The notes beneath the pieces are model-generated. The model made no database searches, was not told the DNA's origin, and saw only the letters and a program-made list of their open reading frames with translations. From positions 1 through 10,533 of the forward strand of contig JAAYVT010000168.1 in the NCBI GenBank assembly GCA_012517025.1: a stretch of DNA of 10,533 bases, read 5' to 3'. Below are positions 1-8,200 of the stretch, one piece after another; positions within the stretch are counted from its first letter, which is position 1, and each line of letters starts with the position of its first letter. The translations under genes and the position numbers were made by a program. The DNA comes from Phyllobacteriaceae bacterium (lineage in GTDB: Bacteria > Pseudomonadota > Alphaproteobacteria > Rhizobiales > Ancalomicrobiaceae).

Positions 1-2
1 AG

Positions 3-683
3 ACGTGGCCGATGCGCTTCGACCCGGTCAAATTCTCCTGCCGCTTCACCTCGTTCCGCCACACCGGCGTGTTCCCCGAGCAGGTGGCGCACTGGATCTG
101 GATGCGCGCGGCGATCGAGCGGGCGGTGAAGGCGGGGCGGCGGCCGCGCCTCCTCAATCTCTTCGGCTACACCGGGCTCGCGAGCCTCGTCGCCGCGAGC
201 GCCGGCGCCGAAGTGACGCACGTCGACGCCTCGAAGAAATCGATCGCCTGGGCGCGCGAGAACCAGGGCGAGAGCGAGCTCGATCATCTGCCGATCCGCT
301 GGATCTGCGACGACGCGATGAAGTTCGTTCAGCGCGACGTCCGGCGCGGCGCCCGCTACGACGCCATCCTGCTCGATCCGCCGAAATACGGGCGCGGCAC
401 CAACGGCGAGGTGTGGCAGCTGTTCGAGCATCTCCCGGAGATGCTGCGCGCGGTGCGCACCCTTCTCTCCGACGATCCGATCGGCCTGATCCTCACCGTC
501 TACGCCATGCGCGCCTCCTACGCCTCGTTCCACGAACTGACGGCGGAGGCGTTTTCCGGACGCGGCGGCCATCTCGCCTCGGGCGAACTGTTCATTCGCG
601 AGGCGGAGGCGGCGGGCTGCACCGTGCGCCGTCGCCTCGCCACGTCGTTGTGGGTTCGTTGGACCCCGGAGGCCTCGTCATGA
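3..683 (+). CDS. class I SAM-dependent methyltransferase, C-terminal part (5' end outside window)
   Basis: This is probably a cytoplasmic methyltransferase of the RlmI/COG1092-like group, which modifies rRNA bases using S-adenosylmethionine. The reading frame is open from base 3, so the true start lies upstream; an internal ATG at 12 is probably not the start because family-like sequence (FRHTGVFPEQ) follows at once. The SAM-binding motif I, LLNLFGYTG, is encoded at 150-176, followed by an acidic residue in VTHVDASKKSI that would contact the ribose of SAM. The motif IV loop DPPKYGRG is at 375-398, as in this group of RNA methyltransferases. The stop codon TGA overlaps the ATG of the next methyltransferase gene (ATGA at 680-683), so the two are probably translationally coupled. 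The family assignment is solid. The substrate (rRNA or another RNA) is inferred, and the N-terminal domain that would decide it is not in the window. Confidence 0.85.
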   Translation, partial: TWPMRFDPVKFSCRFTSFRHTGVFPEQVAHWIWMRAAIERAVKAGRRPRLLNLFGYTGLASLVAASAGAEVTHVDASKKSIAWARENQGESELDHLPIRWICDDAMKFVQRDVRRGARYDAILLDPPKYGRGTNGEVWQLFEHLPEMLRAVRTLLSDDPIGLILTVYAMRASYASFHELTAEAFSGRGGHLASGELFIREAEAAGCTVRRRLATSLWVRWTPEASS

Positions 684-1585
684 TCCACCGTGATCCGCCG
701 CGCGACGCCGCGCGCGATCTCTATCGTCGATCGGGGGGGCGCAAGCCCGGCGGTCCGACGCCGCCGCGCGGCGAGGAGGCCGGCACCGTCAAGGCGATCA
801 CCAGCCTCGCCAATCCGGTGGTCAAGGAGCTGCGCGGCCTGCATCTGAAGAAGGAACGCGCCGAGAGCGGGCTGTTCCTCGCCGAGGGGCTGAAGCTCGT
901 CACCGACGCGCTGGAGGAAGGCTGGCCGATCCGCACCCTGGTGCACGCCGGCCGGGTCAAGGACCAGCCGCTGGTGCGCCGGGCGGTCGACACCGCGAAG
1001 GCACGCGGCGCGCTCGTGCTCGAGACCTCCGACGAGGTGTTGACCAAGATCTGCCGGCGCGACAATCCGCAGATGGTGGTCGCCGCCTTCGCGCAGAAGA
1101 TCGGCCGGCTCGCCGATCTCATGCGGCCCGAGGGCGTGTGGGTGGCGCTCGAGGGGATCAAGGATCCCGGCAACCTCGGCACCATCGTCCGCACCGTCGA
1201 TTCGGTCGGGGCGAAGGGCGTGATCCTGCTCGGCGACTGCACCGATCCGTTCGCGCTGGAGGCGGTCAGGGCGACCATGGGCTCGCTCTTCCACGTGCCG
1301 CTCTTCGCCGCGAGCCTCGAGGAGTTCGTCGCCTGGAAGGCGAAAACCGGCATCCGCTGCTGGGGCACGCACCTCAAGGGCGCGGTCGACTACCGCACGG
1401 TCGATTGGCCGGAGACCTGCGTGCTGATGATGGGCAACGAGCAGTCCGGCCTGCCCGAGGCCCACGTCGCGGCCTGCGACGGCATCGTCAAGATCCCGAT
1501 GGCGGGGCGGGCCGACAGCCTCAACCTCGCGGTCGCCACCGCCGTCACGCTCTACGAGATCCGCCGCGCCCGCCTCGCGCTCTGA
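680..1585 (+). CDS. SpoU/TrmH-family RNA 2'-O-ribose methyltransferase
   Basis: A 301-residue SPOUT-class methyltransferase expected to methylate the 2'-hydroxyl of a ribose in rRNA or tRNA. After a polar, basic leader (about residues 1-36), residues 37-130 look like the SpoU substrate-binding domain (ITSLANPVVKELRGL, then GLFLAEGLKLV). The three SpoU motifs follow: motif 1 GNLGTIVRT with Asn165 and Arg172, motif 2 GNEQSGL with Asn253 and Glu254, and motif 3 IPMAGRADSLNLAVA with Ser280-Leu-Asn282. These form the trefoil-knot SAM site. The start was set at ATG 680 because it overlaps the upstream TGA (ATGA) and the frame upstream of it reads as an arginine-rich shadow. The length is slightly above E. 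coli RlmB/TrmH, owing to the leader. The exact target nucleotide cannot be told from sequence alone, so no symbol is given. Confidence 0.92.
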   Translation: MIHRDPPRDAARDLYRRSGGRKPGGPTPPRGEEAGTVKAITSLANPVVKELRGLHLKKERAESGLFLAEGLKLVTDALEEGWPIRTLVHAGRVKDQPLVRRAVDTAKARGALVLETSDEVLTKICRRDNPQMVVAAFAQKIGRLADLMRPEGVWVALEGIKDPGNLGTIVRTVDSVGAKGVILLGDCTDPFALEAVRATMGSLFHVPLFAASLEEFVAWKAKTGIRCWGTHLKGAVDYRTVDWPETCVLMMGNEQSGLPEAHVAACDGIVKIPMAGRADSLNLAVATAVTLYEIRRARLAL

Positions 1586-1754
1586 CCGGCGCGCGCGGTC
1601 GCCGCGCCGCGGCATGCGCCGCCGCGGGCTCCGAAATCCGCCCTCCGGCGGCGATCGGCCGGCGACTTGCGCGGGATCGGCAACGGTGGTCTGCTGCATC
1701 GAATCTCCCGCGCGCGCGAAGGCGGCGCGCGGGCCCTGCCCCGAGAGGACCCCA
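1586..1754 (+). other. GC-rich intergenic spacer with hairpins, upstream of the response regulator
   Basis: No convincing gene lies in these 169 bases. Two perfect inverted repeats are visible. One has a 7-bp stem (1607-1613 with 1621-1627, 7-nt loop) just after the methyltransferase stop; it has no T-run, so at best it is a weak or Rho-assisted terminator. The other has a 9-bp stem (1707-1715 with 1725-1733) in the presumed leader of the response-regulator gene. A Shine-Dalgarno-like GAGAGGA (1743-1749) precedes the ATG at 1755. I could not pick out a confident promoter. Confidence 0.6.
1707..1733 (+). promoter_or_regulatory. 9-bp GC-only stem-loop in the leader of the response-regulator gene
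   Basis: CCCGCGCGC at 1707-1715 pairs perfectly with GCGCGCGGG at 1725-1733 around a 9-nt loop. The stem ends 9 nt before the Shine-Dalgarno-like GAGAGGA (1743-1749). There is no T tract after it, so it is not a standard intrinsic terminator. It could slow ribosome access or stabilise the mRNA. Because the region is very GC-rich, chance formation is possible. Confidence 0.4.
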
Positions 1755-2438
1755 ATGGCGGCCCGAAAGATCCTCATCTGCGACGACGACTCCGATCTGC
1801 GCGAGGCGCTCGTCGAACAACTGTCGCTCTACGAAGAATTCGAGACCATCGACGTCGACGGCGCCACCAAGGCGATCGGGATCGCCCGCGTCGAGCCGAT
1901 CGACCTCCTGATCATGGACGTCGGCCTGCCGGAGATGGACGGCCGCGAGGCGGTGAAGCTGCTGCGCAAGGGCGGCTTCAAGGCGCCGATCATCATGCTG
2001 ACCGGGCACGACACCGAGAGCGACACGATTCTCGGCCTGGAAGCCGGCGCCAACGACTACGTCTCCAAGCCGTTCAAGTTCGCGGTGCTGCTCGCCCGCA
2101 TCCGCGCCCATCTGCGCCAGCACGAGCAGACCGAGGACGCGGTGTTCGCGATCGGCCGCTACACCTTCCGCCCCTCCGCCAAGCTGCTGGTCGACGAGAA
2201 GGGCTCGAAGGTGCGGCTGACCGAGAAGGAGACCGCCATCCTCAAGTACCTCTACCGCGCCGGCGACAAGGCGGTGTCGCGCGAGGTGCTGCTGCACGAG
2301 GTGTGGGGCTACAACTCGGGCGTCACCACCCACACGCTGGAGACCCACATCTACCGGCTGCGTCAGAAGATCGAGCGCGACCCCTCGAACGCCGAATTGC
2401 TGGTGACCGAGGCGGGCGGCTACAAGCTCGTTCCCTGA
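1755..2438 (+). CDS. cenR: OmpR-family response regulator, CenR/OtpR-like
   Basis: A 227-residue DNA-binding response regulator of a two-component system. The receiver domain (about residues 4-118) has the acidic pair Asp10-Asp11, the phospho-acceptor Asp55 in LLIMDVGLPEMDG, Thr83 in IIMLTGHD, and Tyr102 and Lys105 in DYVSKPF. The winged-helix Trans_reg_C domain (about 130-227) contains RLTEKETAILKYL, VSREVLLHEVWGYN and the recognition-helix region THTLETHIYRLRQKIE, ending in GGYKLVP. The sequence closely resembles alphaproteobacterial CenR (OtpR in Brucella), which governs envelope integrity and growth; this naming is from memory of the family. The start at 1755 is preceded by GAGAGGA (1743-1749); a longer in-frame start at 1614 would add a non-conserved leader across hairpins. 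No sensor kinase is adjacent, as expected if its partner (CenK-like) is encoded elsewhere. A cyclic-nucleotide-binding gene follows after 28 bases. Confidence 0.93.
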   Translation: MAARKILICDDDSDLREALVEQLSLYEEFETIDVDGATKAIGIARVEPIDLLIMDVGLPEMDGREAVKLLRKGGFKAPIIMLTGHDTESDTILGLEAGANDYVSKPFKFAVLLARIRAHLRQHEQTEDAVFAIGRYTFRPSAKLLVDEKGSKVRLTEKETAILKYLYRAGDKAVSREVLLHEVWGYNSGVTTHTLETHIYRLRQKIERDPSNAELLVTEAGGYKLVP

Positions 2439-2466
2439 CCGTCGCACGGAGGCTCACCCGCCCGTC

Positions 2467-2934
2467 ATGGCTCTCGACCGCGATCTCGACCTGCTCTCCG
2501 CCGCGCCCTTCTTCGAGGGGCTGTCGGCGGAGGCACTGAAGCTCCTGGCCTTCAGCGCCGATCCGCGCGACTTCGCCGACGGCGAACGCGTGTTCTCGGC
2601 CGGCGAGACGGCGGAGGGCGGGATGGTGGTGATCGAGGGGCGGATCGACCTCGTCGACGAGCACGCCCAGCCACCCAAGGTGGTCGAGCGGCTCGGTCCC
2701 GGCAGCCTGATCGGCGAACTGGCGCTGATCGTCGACACCCGCCGGCCGGTGTCGGCGCGGGCGGTCGGCCGCGCCCGGGTGCTGTCGATCCGACGCGCCC
2801 TGTTCCGCCGCATGCTCGAGGGCTACCCCGACATCGCGGCGCTGTTGGAACAGCGGCTCGCCGAGCGGCTCACCCGGCTCGCGCCGCAGATCCGCCGGAT
2901 CGGCGAGACGCTGGGATCGCTCGACGAGTCGTGA
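2467..2934 (+). CDS. small stand-alone cyclic-nucleotide-binding (CAP_ED) domain protein
   Basis: A 155-residue cytoplasmic protein made almost entirely of one cNMP-binding beta-barrel (about residues 12-118), with a short helical tail and no helix-turn-helix. It is therefore not a Crp/Fnr transcription factor. The phosphate-binding cassette reads GELALIVDTRRPVSARA: Gly83-Glu84 would hold the ribose, and Arg93 aligns with the phosphate-binding arginine of protein kinase A and CAP. That suggests real nucleotide binding rather than a degenerate fold. A GGAGG (2448-2452) lies 14 bases before the ATG, a long spacing. The gene begins 28 bases after the CenR-like regulator on the same strand, so co-transcription is likely; as I recall, a similar pair exists at Brucella otpR. 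Its partner and ligand (cAMP or cGMP) are unknown. It converges on htpG with a 27-base gap. Confidence 0.88.
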   Translation: MALDRDLDLLSAAPFFEGLSAEALKLLAFSADPRDFADGERVFSAGETAEGGMVVIEGRIDLVDEHAQPPKVVERLGPGSLIGELALIVDTRRPVSARAVGRARVLSIRRALFRRMLEGYPDIAALLEQRLAERLTRLAPQIRRIGETLGSLDES

Positions 2935-2961
2935 CCCGCCGAGCGTCCCGTTTCATTCCCG

Positions 2962-4848
2962 TCAGGCCGACAGCGCCTTTTCCAGCACCCGGTTCAGGCG
3001 CCGGCTCCAGTCGGCCGGATCGGTCGGCGTGTCGCCGTCGGCGATGCGGGCCTGACCGATCAGCAGATGGGCGGCGTCCTCGACCAGGGCGGCGTCGGAG
3101 CCCAGACGAGCGGCGATCGCCTTGACCAGAGCGTGATGCGGATTGATCTCCAGCACCGGCTTGGCGAAGGGGGTCGCGCCCTGATGGCGGGCCATGATCT
3201 TCTCGAACTGCTTGTCGGGCCCGAATTCCGGGGCGACCAGACAGGCCGGGCTCGACGCCAGACGCGCCGACGAGCGCACGTCGGAGACCTCCTCGCCGAG
3301 CACCCGCTTCAGTTCCGCGATCAGATCGACGGCGGCGCTGGCCTCGGCTTCCGAGGGTTTCTCGGCGTCGTCGCCGGCCGGGATGGCGTCGAGATCGGCC
3401 GCTCCCTGCGTCACCGACTGGAACGGTTTGCCGTCGAAGCCGAGCGCGGTGCGCACCCAGAAGGCGTCGACCGGATCGGTCAGCAGCAGCACCTCGACGC
3501 CGCGGGCACGGAAGCCCTCGAGATGCGGCCTCGCCTCGGCGCGGGCGAGATCGTCGGCCAAGATGTAGTAGATCTTGGTCTGGTTCTCCTTCAGCGCGCC
3601 GACGTAGTCCTTCAGCGAGCGAGTGCCCTCGCCGCTCGCCGTGGTCTTGAAGCGCGAGATCGCGAAGAGCTCGTCGCGGCGATCGGCGTCCTCGTAGAGA
3701 CCTTCCTTGAGCACCGGGCCGAAGGCGTCCCAGATCTTTCCGAAGGCGTCGGCGTCGTTCTCGGCGGTCTTGGCGAGTTCGGAGAGCAGACGGGTGGTGA
3801 CGTTCTTGCGGATCGCCTCCAGCACCGGATTGTGCTGCAGCATCTCGCGCGACAGGTTGAGCGGCAGGTCCTCGCTGTCGACGACGCCGCGGGCGAAGCG
3901 CAGCCAGTGCGGCAACAGATCGACGTCGTCGGCGATGAAGACGCGGCGGACGTAGAGCTTCAGATGGCCCTTGCGCGCCGGATCGAACAGGTCGAACGGC
4001 TTCATCGAGGGGACGAACAGCAGCACCGAATATTCGTGCCGGCCCTCGGCACGATAATGGAGCGTCAGCGCCGGCTCGTCCCACTGGCCGGAGACGTTGC
4101 CGTAGAACTCCTTGTAGGCCTCGGGCGTGATCTCCGACTTGGGCTTCGCCCACAAGGCCGATCCGTCGGAGAGGTTTTCCGCCTCCTTGCCCGGCTCGAC
4201 GAAGCGGACCGGCACGGGGACGTGCGCCGAATAGGTCTCGACGATGCGCTCGACGGTCGCCTTCTCGGCGTAGGCCCGGCTCTCCTCGTTGAGCTCGAGC
4301 CGGATCACCGTGCCGCGCGCCGGGGCGTCGGCGACGTCGGCCGGGGTCACCTCGTAGCCGTCGATGCCGTTGGAGATCCAGGTCCAGGCCTGATCGGTGC
4401 CGGCGCGGCGCGAGGTCACCACCACGCGGGTCGCCACCATGAAGGCGGAATAGAAGCCGACGCCGAACTGACCGATCAGATTGGACGACTTCGACTGGCC
4501 CTCGCCGACCGCCTCCAGGAAGGCCTTGGTGCCGGACTTGGCGATGGTGCCGAGGTTCTCGACCAGCTCGTCGCGGGTCATGCCGATGCCGTTGTCGGCG
4601 ACGGTCAGGGTGTGGGCCTCGGGGTCGACCGCGACGGTGATGGCGAGATCACCGTCCTCGCCGACCAGACTCGGGGTCTCGAGCGCCAGATAGCGCAGTT
4701 TCTCGCAGGCGTCGGCCGCGTTGGAGACCAACTCGCGCAGGAAGATGTCTCGGTTGGAATAGACCGAATGCACCATCAGGTGGAGCAGGCGGGAGACCTC
4801 GGCCTGGAAGGCGTGGGTCTCCTTCGGATGGTCGATCGTGTCCGTCAT
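2962..4848 (-). CDS. htpG: molecular chaperone HtpG (bacterial Hsp90)
   Basis: A 628-residue ATP-dependent cytosolic chaperone, the usual HtpG length, with the normal three domains. The N-terminal GHKL ATPase (about 1-225) shows LRELVSNAADACEKLRYLA with catalytic Glu39 and Asn43, DNGIGM at 85-90, the lid GTIAKSGTKAF (100-110) and GQFGVGFYSAF (126-136). The middle domain contains LPLNLSREMLQ with Arg334, matching the arginine that contacts the ATP gamma-phosphate in Hsp90s. The C-terminal dimerisation domain includes SSARLASSPACLVAP and lacks the eukaryotic MEEVD tail, as expected. Start ATG 4848 gives the typical MTDTxxHxxETHAFQAEV opening. A sigma-32-like promoter lies about 73 bases upstream (4921-4949), so heat-shock control is likely. 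It is transcribed convergently with the cNMP-binding gene and divergently from the GGDEF-EAL gene. No anomalies were seen. Confidence 0.97.
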   Translation of the reverse strand: MTDTIDHPKETHAFQAEVSRLLHLMVHSVYSNRDIFLRELVSNAADACEKLRYLALETPSLVGEDGDLAITVAVDPEAHTLTVADNGIGMTRDELVENLGTIAKSGTKAFLEAVGEGQSKSSNLIGQFGVGFYSAFMVATRVVVTSRRAGTDQAWTWISNGIDGYEVTPADVADAPARGTVIRLELNEESRAYAEKATVERIVETYSAHVPVPVRFVEPGKEAENLSDGSALWAKPKSEITPEAYKEFYGNVSGQWDEPALTLHYRAEGRHEYSVLLFVPSMKPFDLFDPARKGHLKLYVRRVFIADDVDLLPHWLRFARGVVDSEDLPLNLSREMLQHNPVLEAIRKNVTTRLLSELAKTAENDADAFGKIWDAFGPVLKEGLYEDADRRDELFAISRFKTTASGEGTRSLKDYVGALKENQTKIYYILADDLARAEARPHLEGFRARGVEVLLLTDPVDAFWVRTALGFDGKPFQSVTQGAADLDAIPAGDDAEKPSEAEASAAVDLIAELKRVLGEEVSDVRSSARLASSPACLVAPEFGPDKQFEKIMARHQGATPFAKPVLEINPHHALVKAIAARLGSDAALVEDAAHLLIGQARIADGDTPTDPADWSRRLNRVLEKALSA

Positions 4849-4920
4849 CGTCGGGTCCGTCGAAGGCTTCGTCGTTTTCGGGAAAGAGCACCGGCCGCGT
4901 GCCGGCGCCGTCGCGATCGG

Positions 4921-4949
4921 ATATCGGCGAAGCGGCGACGTCTTTCAAG
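4921..4949 (-). promoter_or_regulatory. putative sigma-32 (RpoH) promoter of htpG
   Basis: Read on the minus strand, CTTGAAA (from 4949 to 4943) is followed after 15 bases by CCGATAT (from 4927 to 4921). This matches the E. coli RpoH consensus CTTGAAA / CCCATNT at 13 of 14 positions. It also fits the alphaproteobacterial form CTTG-N17/18-CYTATNT with one mismatch. It points at htpG and would give a leader of roughly 65 bases. HtpG is a classic RpoH target, so position and target agree. This is seen by eye; no weight-matrix score was computed. Confidence 0.75.
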
Positions 4950-5238
4950 AGGGCCGACCGGACGACGTCATCGCCGAGGCGACACTCTCCCGCCGGCGAG
5001 ACCCCCGCCACGGCGATCGAGGCGAGGCCATGCGCAAAGGCAAATATGACGTAACGTCAACGGGTTCGTGGAATCGGTCCCGTTCTGGTCAACCTCTTCT
5101 TAAGACCGTCACCGCAAGATGTGCCGGAAGGTGGACCTCGACGGGAGGACGAAACCGGCGCGACCGCGACGCGGATCGCCGACGCGCCGATCCGATCTCG
5201 TTCCCGTCGAGACCTTCGCGAACGAACGCGTGAGTGCG
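4950..5238. other. intergenic region between htpG and the GGDEF-EAL gene
   Basis: Together with 4849-4949 this makes about 390 bases without a convincing gene. It contains the htpG promoter at one end and a perfect inverted repeat, TGACGT-A-ACGTCA (5047-5059), near the middle. The GGDEF-EAL reading frame is open back to an ATG at 5119, but the 40 extra residues are arginine-rich and low in hydrophobics, so they look like translated non-coding DNA. A GGGAGGA at 5143-5149 has no in-frame start codon at a suitable distance. No clear sigma-70 promoter was found. Confidence 0.6.
5047..5059. promoter_or_regulatory. perfect inverted repeat TGACGT-A-ACGTCA, possible operator
   Basis: Two 6-base arms match perfectly around a single central A, in a locally less GC-rich stretch of the htpG/GGDEF-EAL intergenic region. 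Such a compact, odd-spaced palindrome is typical of a dimeric regulator's site; some MerR-family (LiuR-like) operators contain similar ACGT-rich arms. It lies about 190 bases before the chosen GGDEF-EAL start, about 70 bases before the alternative start at 5119, and about 100 bases behind the htpG promoter. No cognate regulator is in the window. Confidence 0.4.
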
Positions 5239-8200
5239 ATGGGCGAGGGTGGGATCGAAGCGGCGGGTCGAGAGATCGGTGAGGCCGAGGCGGCCGCCCG
5301 GAAGCATCGCCTGCGCACGCGCATGACCATCGTCATGACGCTGTCCACCGCCGTTCTCCTCGCCAGCGGCTGGATCGGCCTGCACTACGTCGACGCCGTC
5401 GGCGCGACGCTGCGACGGTCGATCGACGTCACCGCGCCGCTGCTCTCCGACGTGCTCGAGATCACCCAGGCCAGCCGCCGCGCGCGGACCTCGGTGCGGG
5501 CCGCCGCCGAGGAATGCACCGGCATCGAGGCGGCCCGGCACGAACTCGAGAGCTTCGACCTCACCGCCACCCAAGTGGCTGCCGATCTCCGCCTTCGAGC
5601 CGAGGCGGTCGGCGCCGGTCCGGACGTCGAGCGCATCGCCGGGGTGGAGAAGCGGTTCGTCGAGGGCGGACACGCCATTCTCGACGCCTGCGCCCGTCAC
5701 GCTCTGCTGACCGGACGGCTGGAAGCGGCGGGCGACGCCGCCAAGGGCGACCTGCGCGACGCCTTCGCCATTCTGACGAAGCTCGACCCGGCCGCCTCGA
5801 CGGCGGCCGGCGAAGTGCCCGCCGAAGCGCCGACGCCGGTGATGTCGGAACACGGCGTGGCCCACCTGCGCTCCGACCTCTCCGGTTTCATCGCCTCGAT
5901 CGACGTCGTCGGTTCGCTCGGTTCCGAGGCGGCGCTCACCGCCTTCACCGATCGACGCGCCGAGAAGCTGCGCGACATCGACGCCGAGCTGGCGCTGATG
6001 CGCCCGGTGCTGCTGGTGAGCGGGCGGGCCGACGATCACGACCGGCTGGTCGACCTGTTCGCCGATCTCTCCGATCGGGTGCTCGGCGAACGCGGCTTGG
6101 TGGCGACGCAACGCGCCCTCGTCGACGCCCACCAGATCCTGGTGGGGCGGCGGCTCGACCTCTGCATCATCGACGACGACTATTTCCGCGCCGTGCGGAT
6201 GCTGGAGACCAAGGCGCGACGGCTCGACGAGACGACGCGCCGCGAGGTGGTGGAAAGCACGCGCGAGGCCTACGCGATGGTCGCGACGACCTCGGCGGTG
6301 TTGCTGGCGCTGGTGCTGGCCCTGGCCGGCGACGTGTCGAGACGGATCACCGGCCCGATCGAACGGATCACCGACCACGTCCGCCGTCTGCGCAGCCTCG
6401 AGGATCTCGACCGGCCGCTCGACGCCTCGTTGCTCGCGCGCAAGGACGAGATCGGCATCCTGGCGCGCAGCTTCGCCCATCTGACCGCCGAGCTCGGGGA
6501 CGCCCGTCGCCGGCTGGAGGCGGATTCGGAGGAGCGGCTGCGGCGTCAATACGACCGCCTGCAGACGGCGATCGCGACGATGCCGCAGGGCTTCTTCCTG
6601 GTCGACGCCGAAGAACGGTTCGTGGTGTGGAACGACAGTTTCCTGCACATGTACGGTTTTCGTCCCGGCGAGATCTCGGTCGGAATGACGGTGGAGACGG
6701 CGTTGGCCACCCGGCGTGCCGACGGGGCGAGGTCGATCGAGCCGAGGGAGCCGTTGTTCCGCCGGGCGATCGCCGAAGGCCGGCCGTTGCAGCGGGTCGA
6801 CGACTACGCCGACGGGCGCACCGTGGTGATCACCGCCTCGCCGACCGCCGACGGCGGCGCCGTGATCACCCACGAGGACATCACCGCCCGACGCCGGGTC
6901 GAGGCGAAGATGGAGCAGCTCGCCCTCTACGACGGCGCCACCGGTCTCGCAAACCGGGCGTTCTTCCGCGAGCGTCTCGACCAGTCGCTGACGGATCGCG
7001 AAGGCGCGGCGCAGGTGGCGCTGCTCCACGTCGACCTCGATCACTTCAAGACGGTCAACGACGGTCTCGGCCATTCGGTCGGCGATCGGCTGCTCGCCCA
7101 GGTCGCCAAGCGGATCGTTTCGTGCTGCGGCGAGTGGGAGACGGTCGGCCGGATCGGCGGCGACGAATTCGCGGTGGCGCAGACCCGTCTCGATCAACCG
7201 ATGGCGGCCAGCGATCTCGCCCGGCGGATCGGCGAGGCGATCGCCGAACCGTTCGAGATCGACGGCGTGCGGATCGTGATCTCCGCCTGCATCGGCATCG
7301 CGGTGTGCCCCGACGACGCCGACGAGAGCGAGCCGCTGCTGGCGCACGCCGATCTGGCGCTGCATCGGGCGAAGTCGGAGGGGCGCGGCGTCGCCCGCTT
7401 CTTCGAACCGGCGATGGACGCGGGCCTGAAGTCGCGCCGCGAACTCGAAGTCGATCTGCGCGTCGCGCTGGAGAAGGATCAGTTCGAGCTCTTCTATCAG
7501 CCGGTAGTGGGGGCGACGAGCGGCCGGACGGAAGGGTTCGAGGCGCTGATCCGCTGGCGGCACCCGAACCGCGGTCTGGTCTCGCCGCTCGACTTCATCC
7601 CGCTCGCCGAGGACATCGGCCTGATCGGCGAGATCGGCGCCTGGGTGTTGCGCGAGGCGACCCGGGCGGCGGCCGGCTGGCCCGCCCGGTTGCGGGTGGC
7701 GGTGAACATCTCGCCGGTGCAGATCCGCACCCGGATGCTGCCGCTCGACGTGCTGGCGGCGCTCGGCCGCTCGGGGCTCGAGCCGGATCGGCTGGAGCTC
7801 GAGATCACCGAGGGTATTCTCCTCGTCGACACCGAGGCGACCTTGGAAACCCTCGCCCATCTGCGCGACTTCGGCGTGCGCATCGCGATGGACGACTTCG
7901 GCACCGGCTATTCGAGTCTCGGCTATCTGCGCCGTTTCGCCTTCGACAAGGTCAAGATCGACCAATCGTTCGTGCGCGATCTCGGCGAGACCTCGGACGC
8001 GGAAGCGATCGTGCGGGCGGTGACCGGTCTGTGCTCGAGCCTCGGCATCACCACCACCGCGGAGGGCGTGGAGACCGAGGTTCAGCGCGACCGATTGCGG
8101 CAGGAGGGTTGCGATCAGTTCCAGGGCTGGCTGTTCGGGCGGCCGATGCCGGAGGGCGAGGTCGCGGCGCACCTGGCGCAGGAGGCGGCGGAAGCGACGA

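Noticed and set aside
5..679. Upstream in-frame extension of the SpoU-family gene
   Set aside because: The translation is arginine/proline-rich and overlaps the true class I methyltransferase frame; the ATG at 680 fits the ATGA coupling and the family start.
2935..2961. Possible terminator between the convergent cNMP-binding gene and htpG
   Set aside because: The 27-base gap has no clear stem-loop or T-run in either direction.
3067..5049. A 660-codon plus-strand open frame opposite htpG
   Set aside because: Low-complexity Gly/Asp/Arg/Val-rich product with no family resemblance; a shadow of the high-GC htpG codons.
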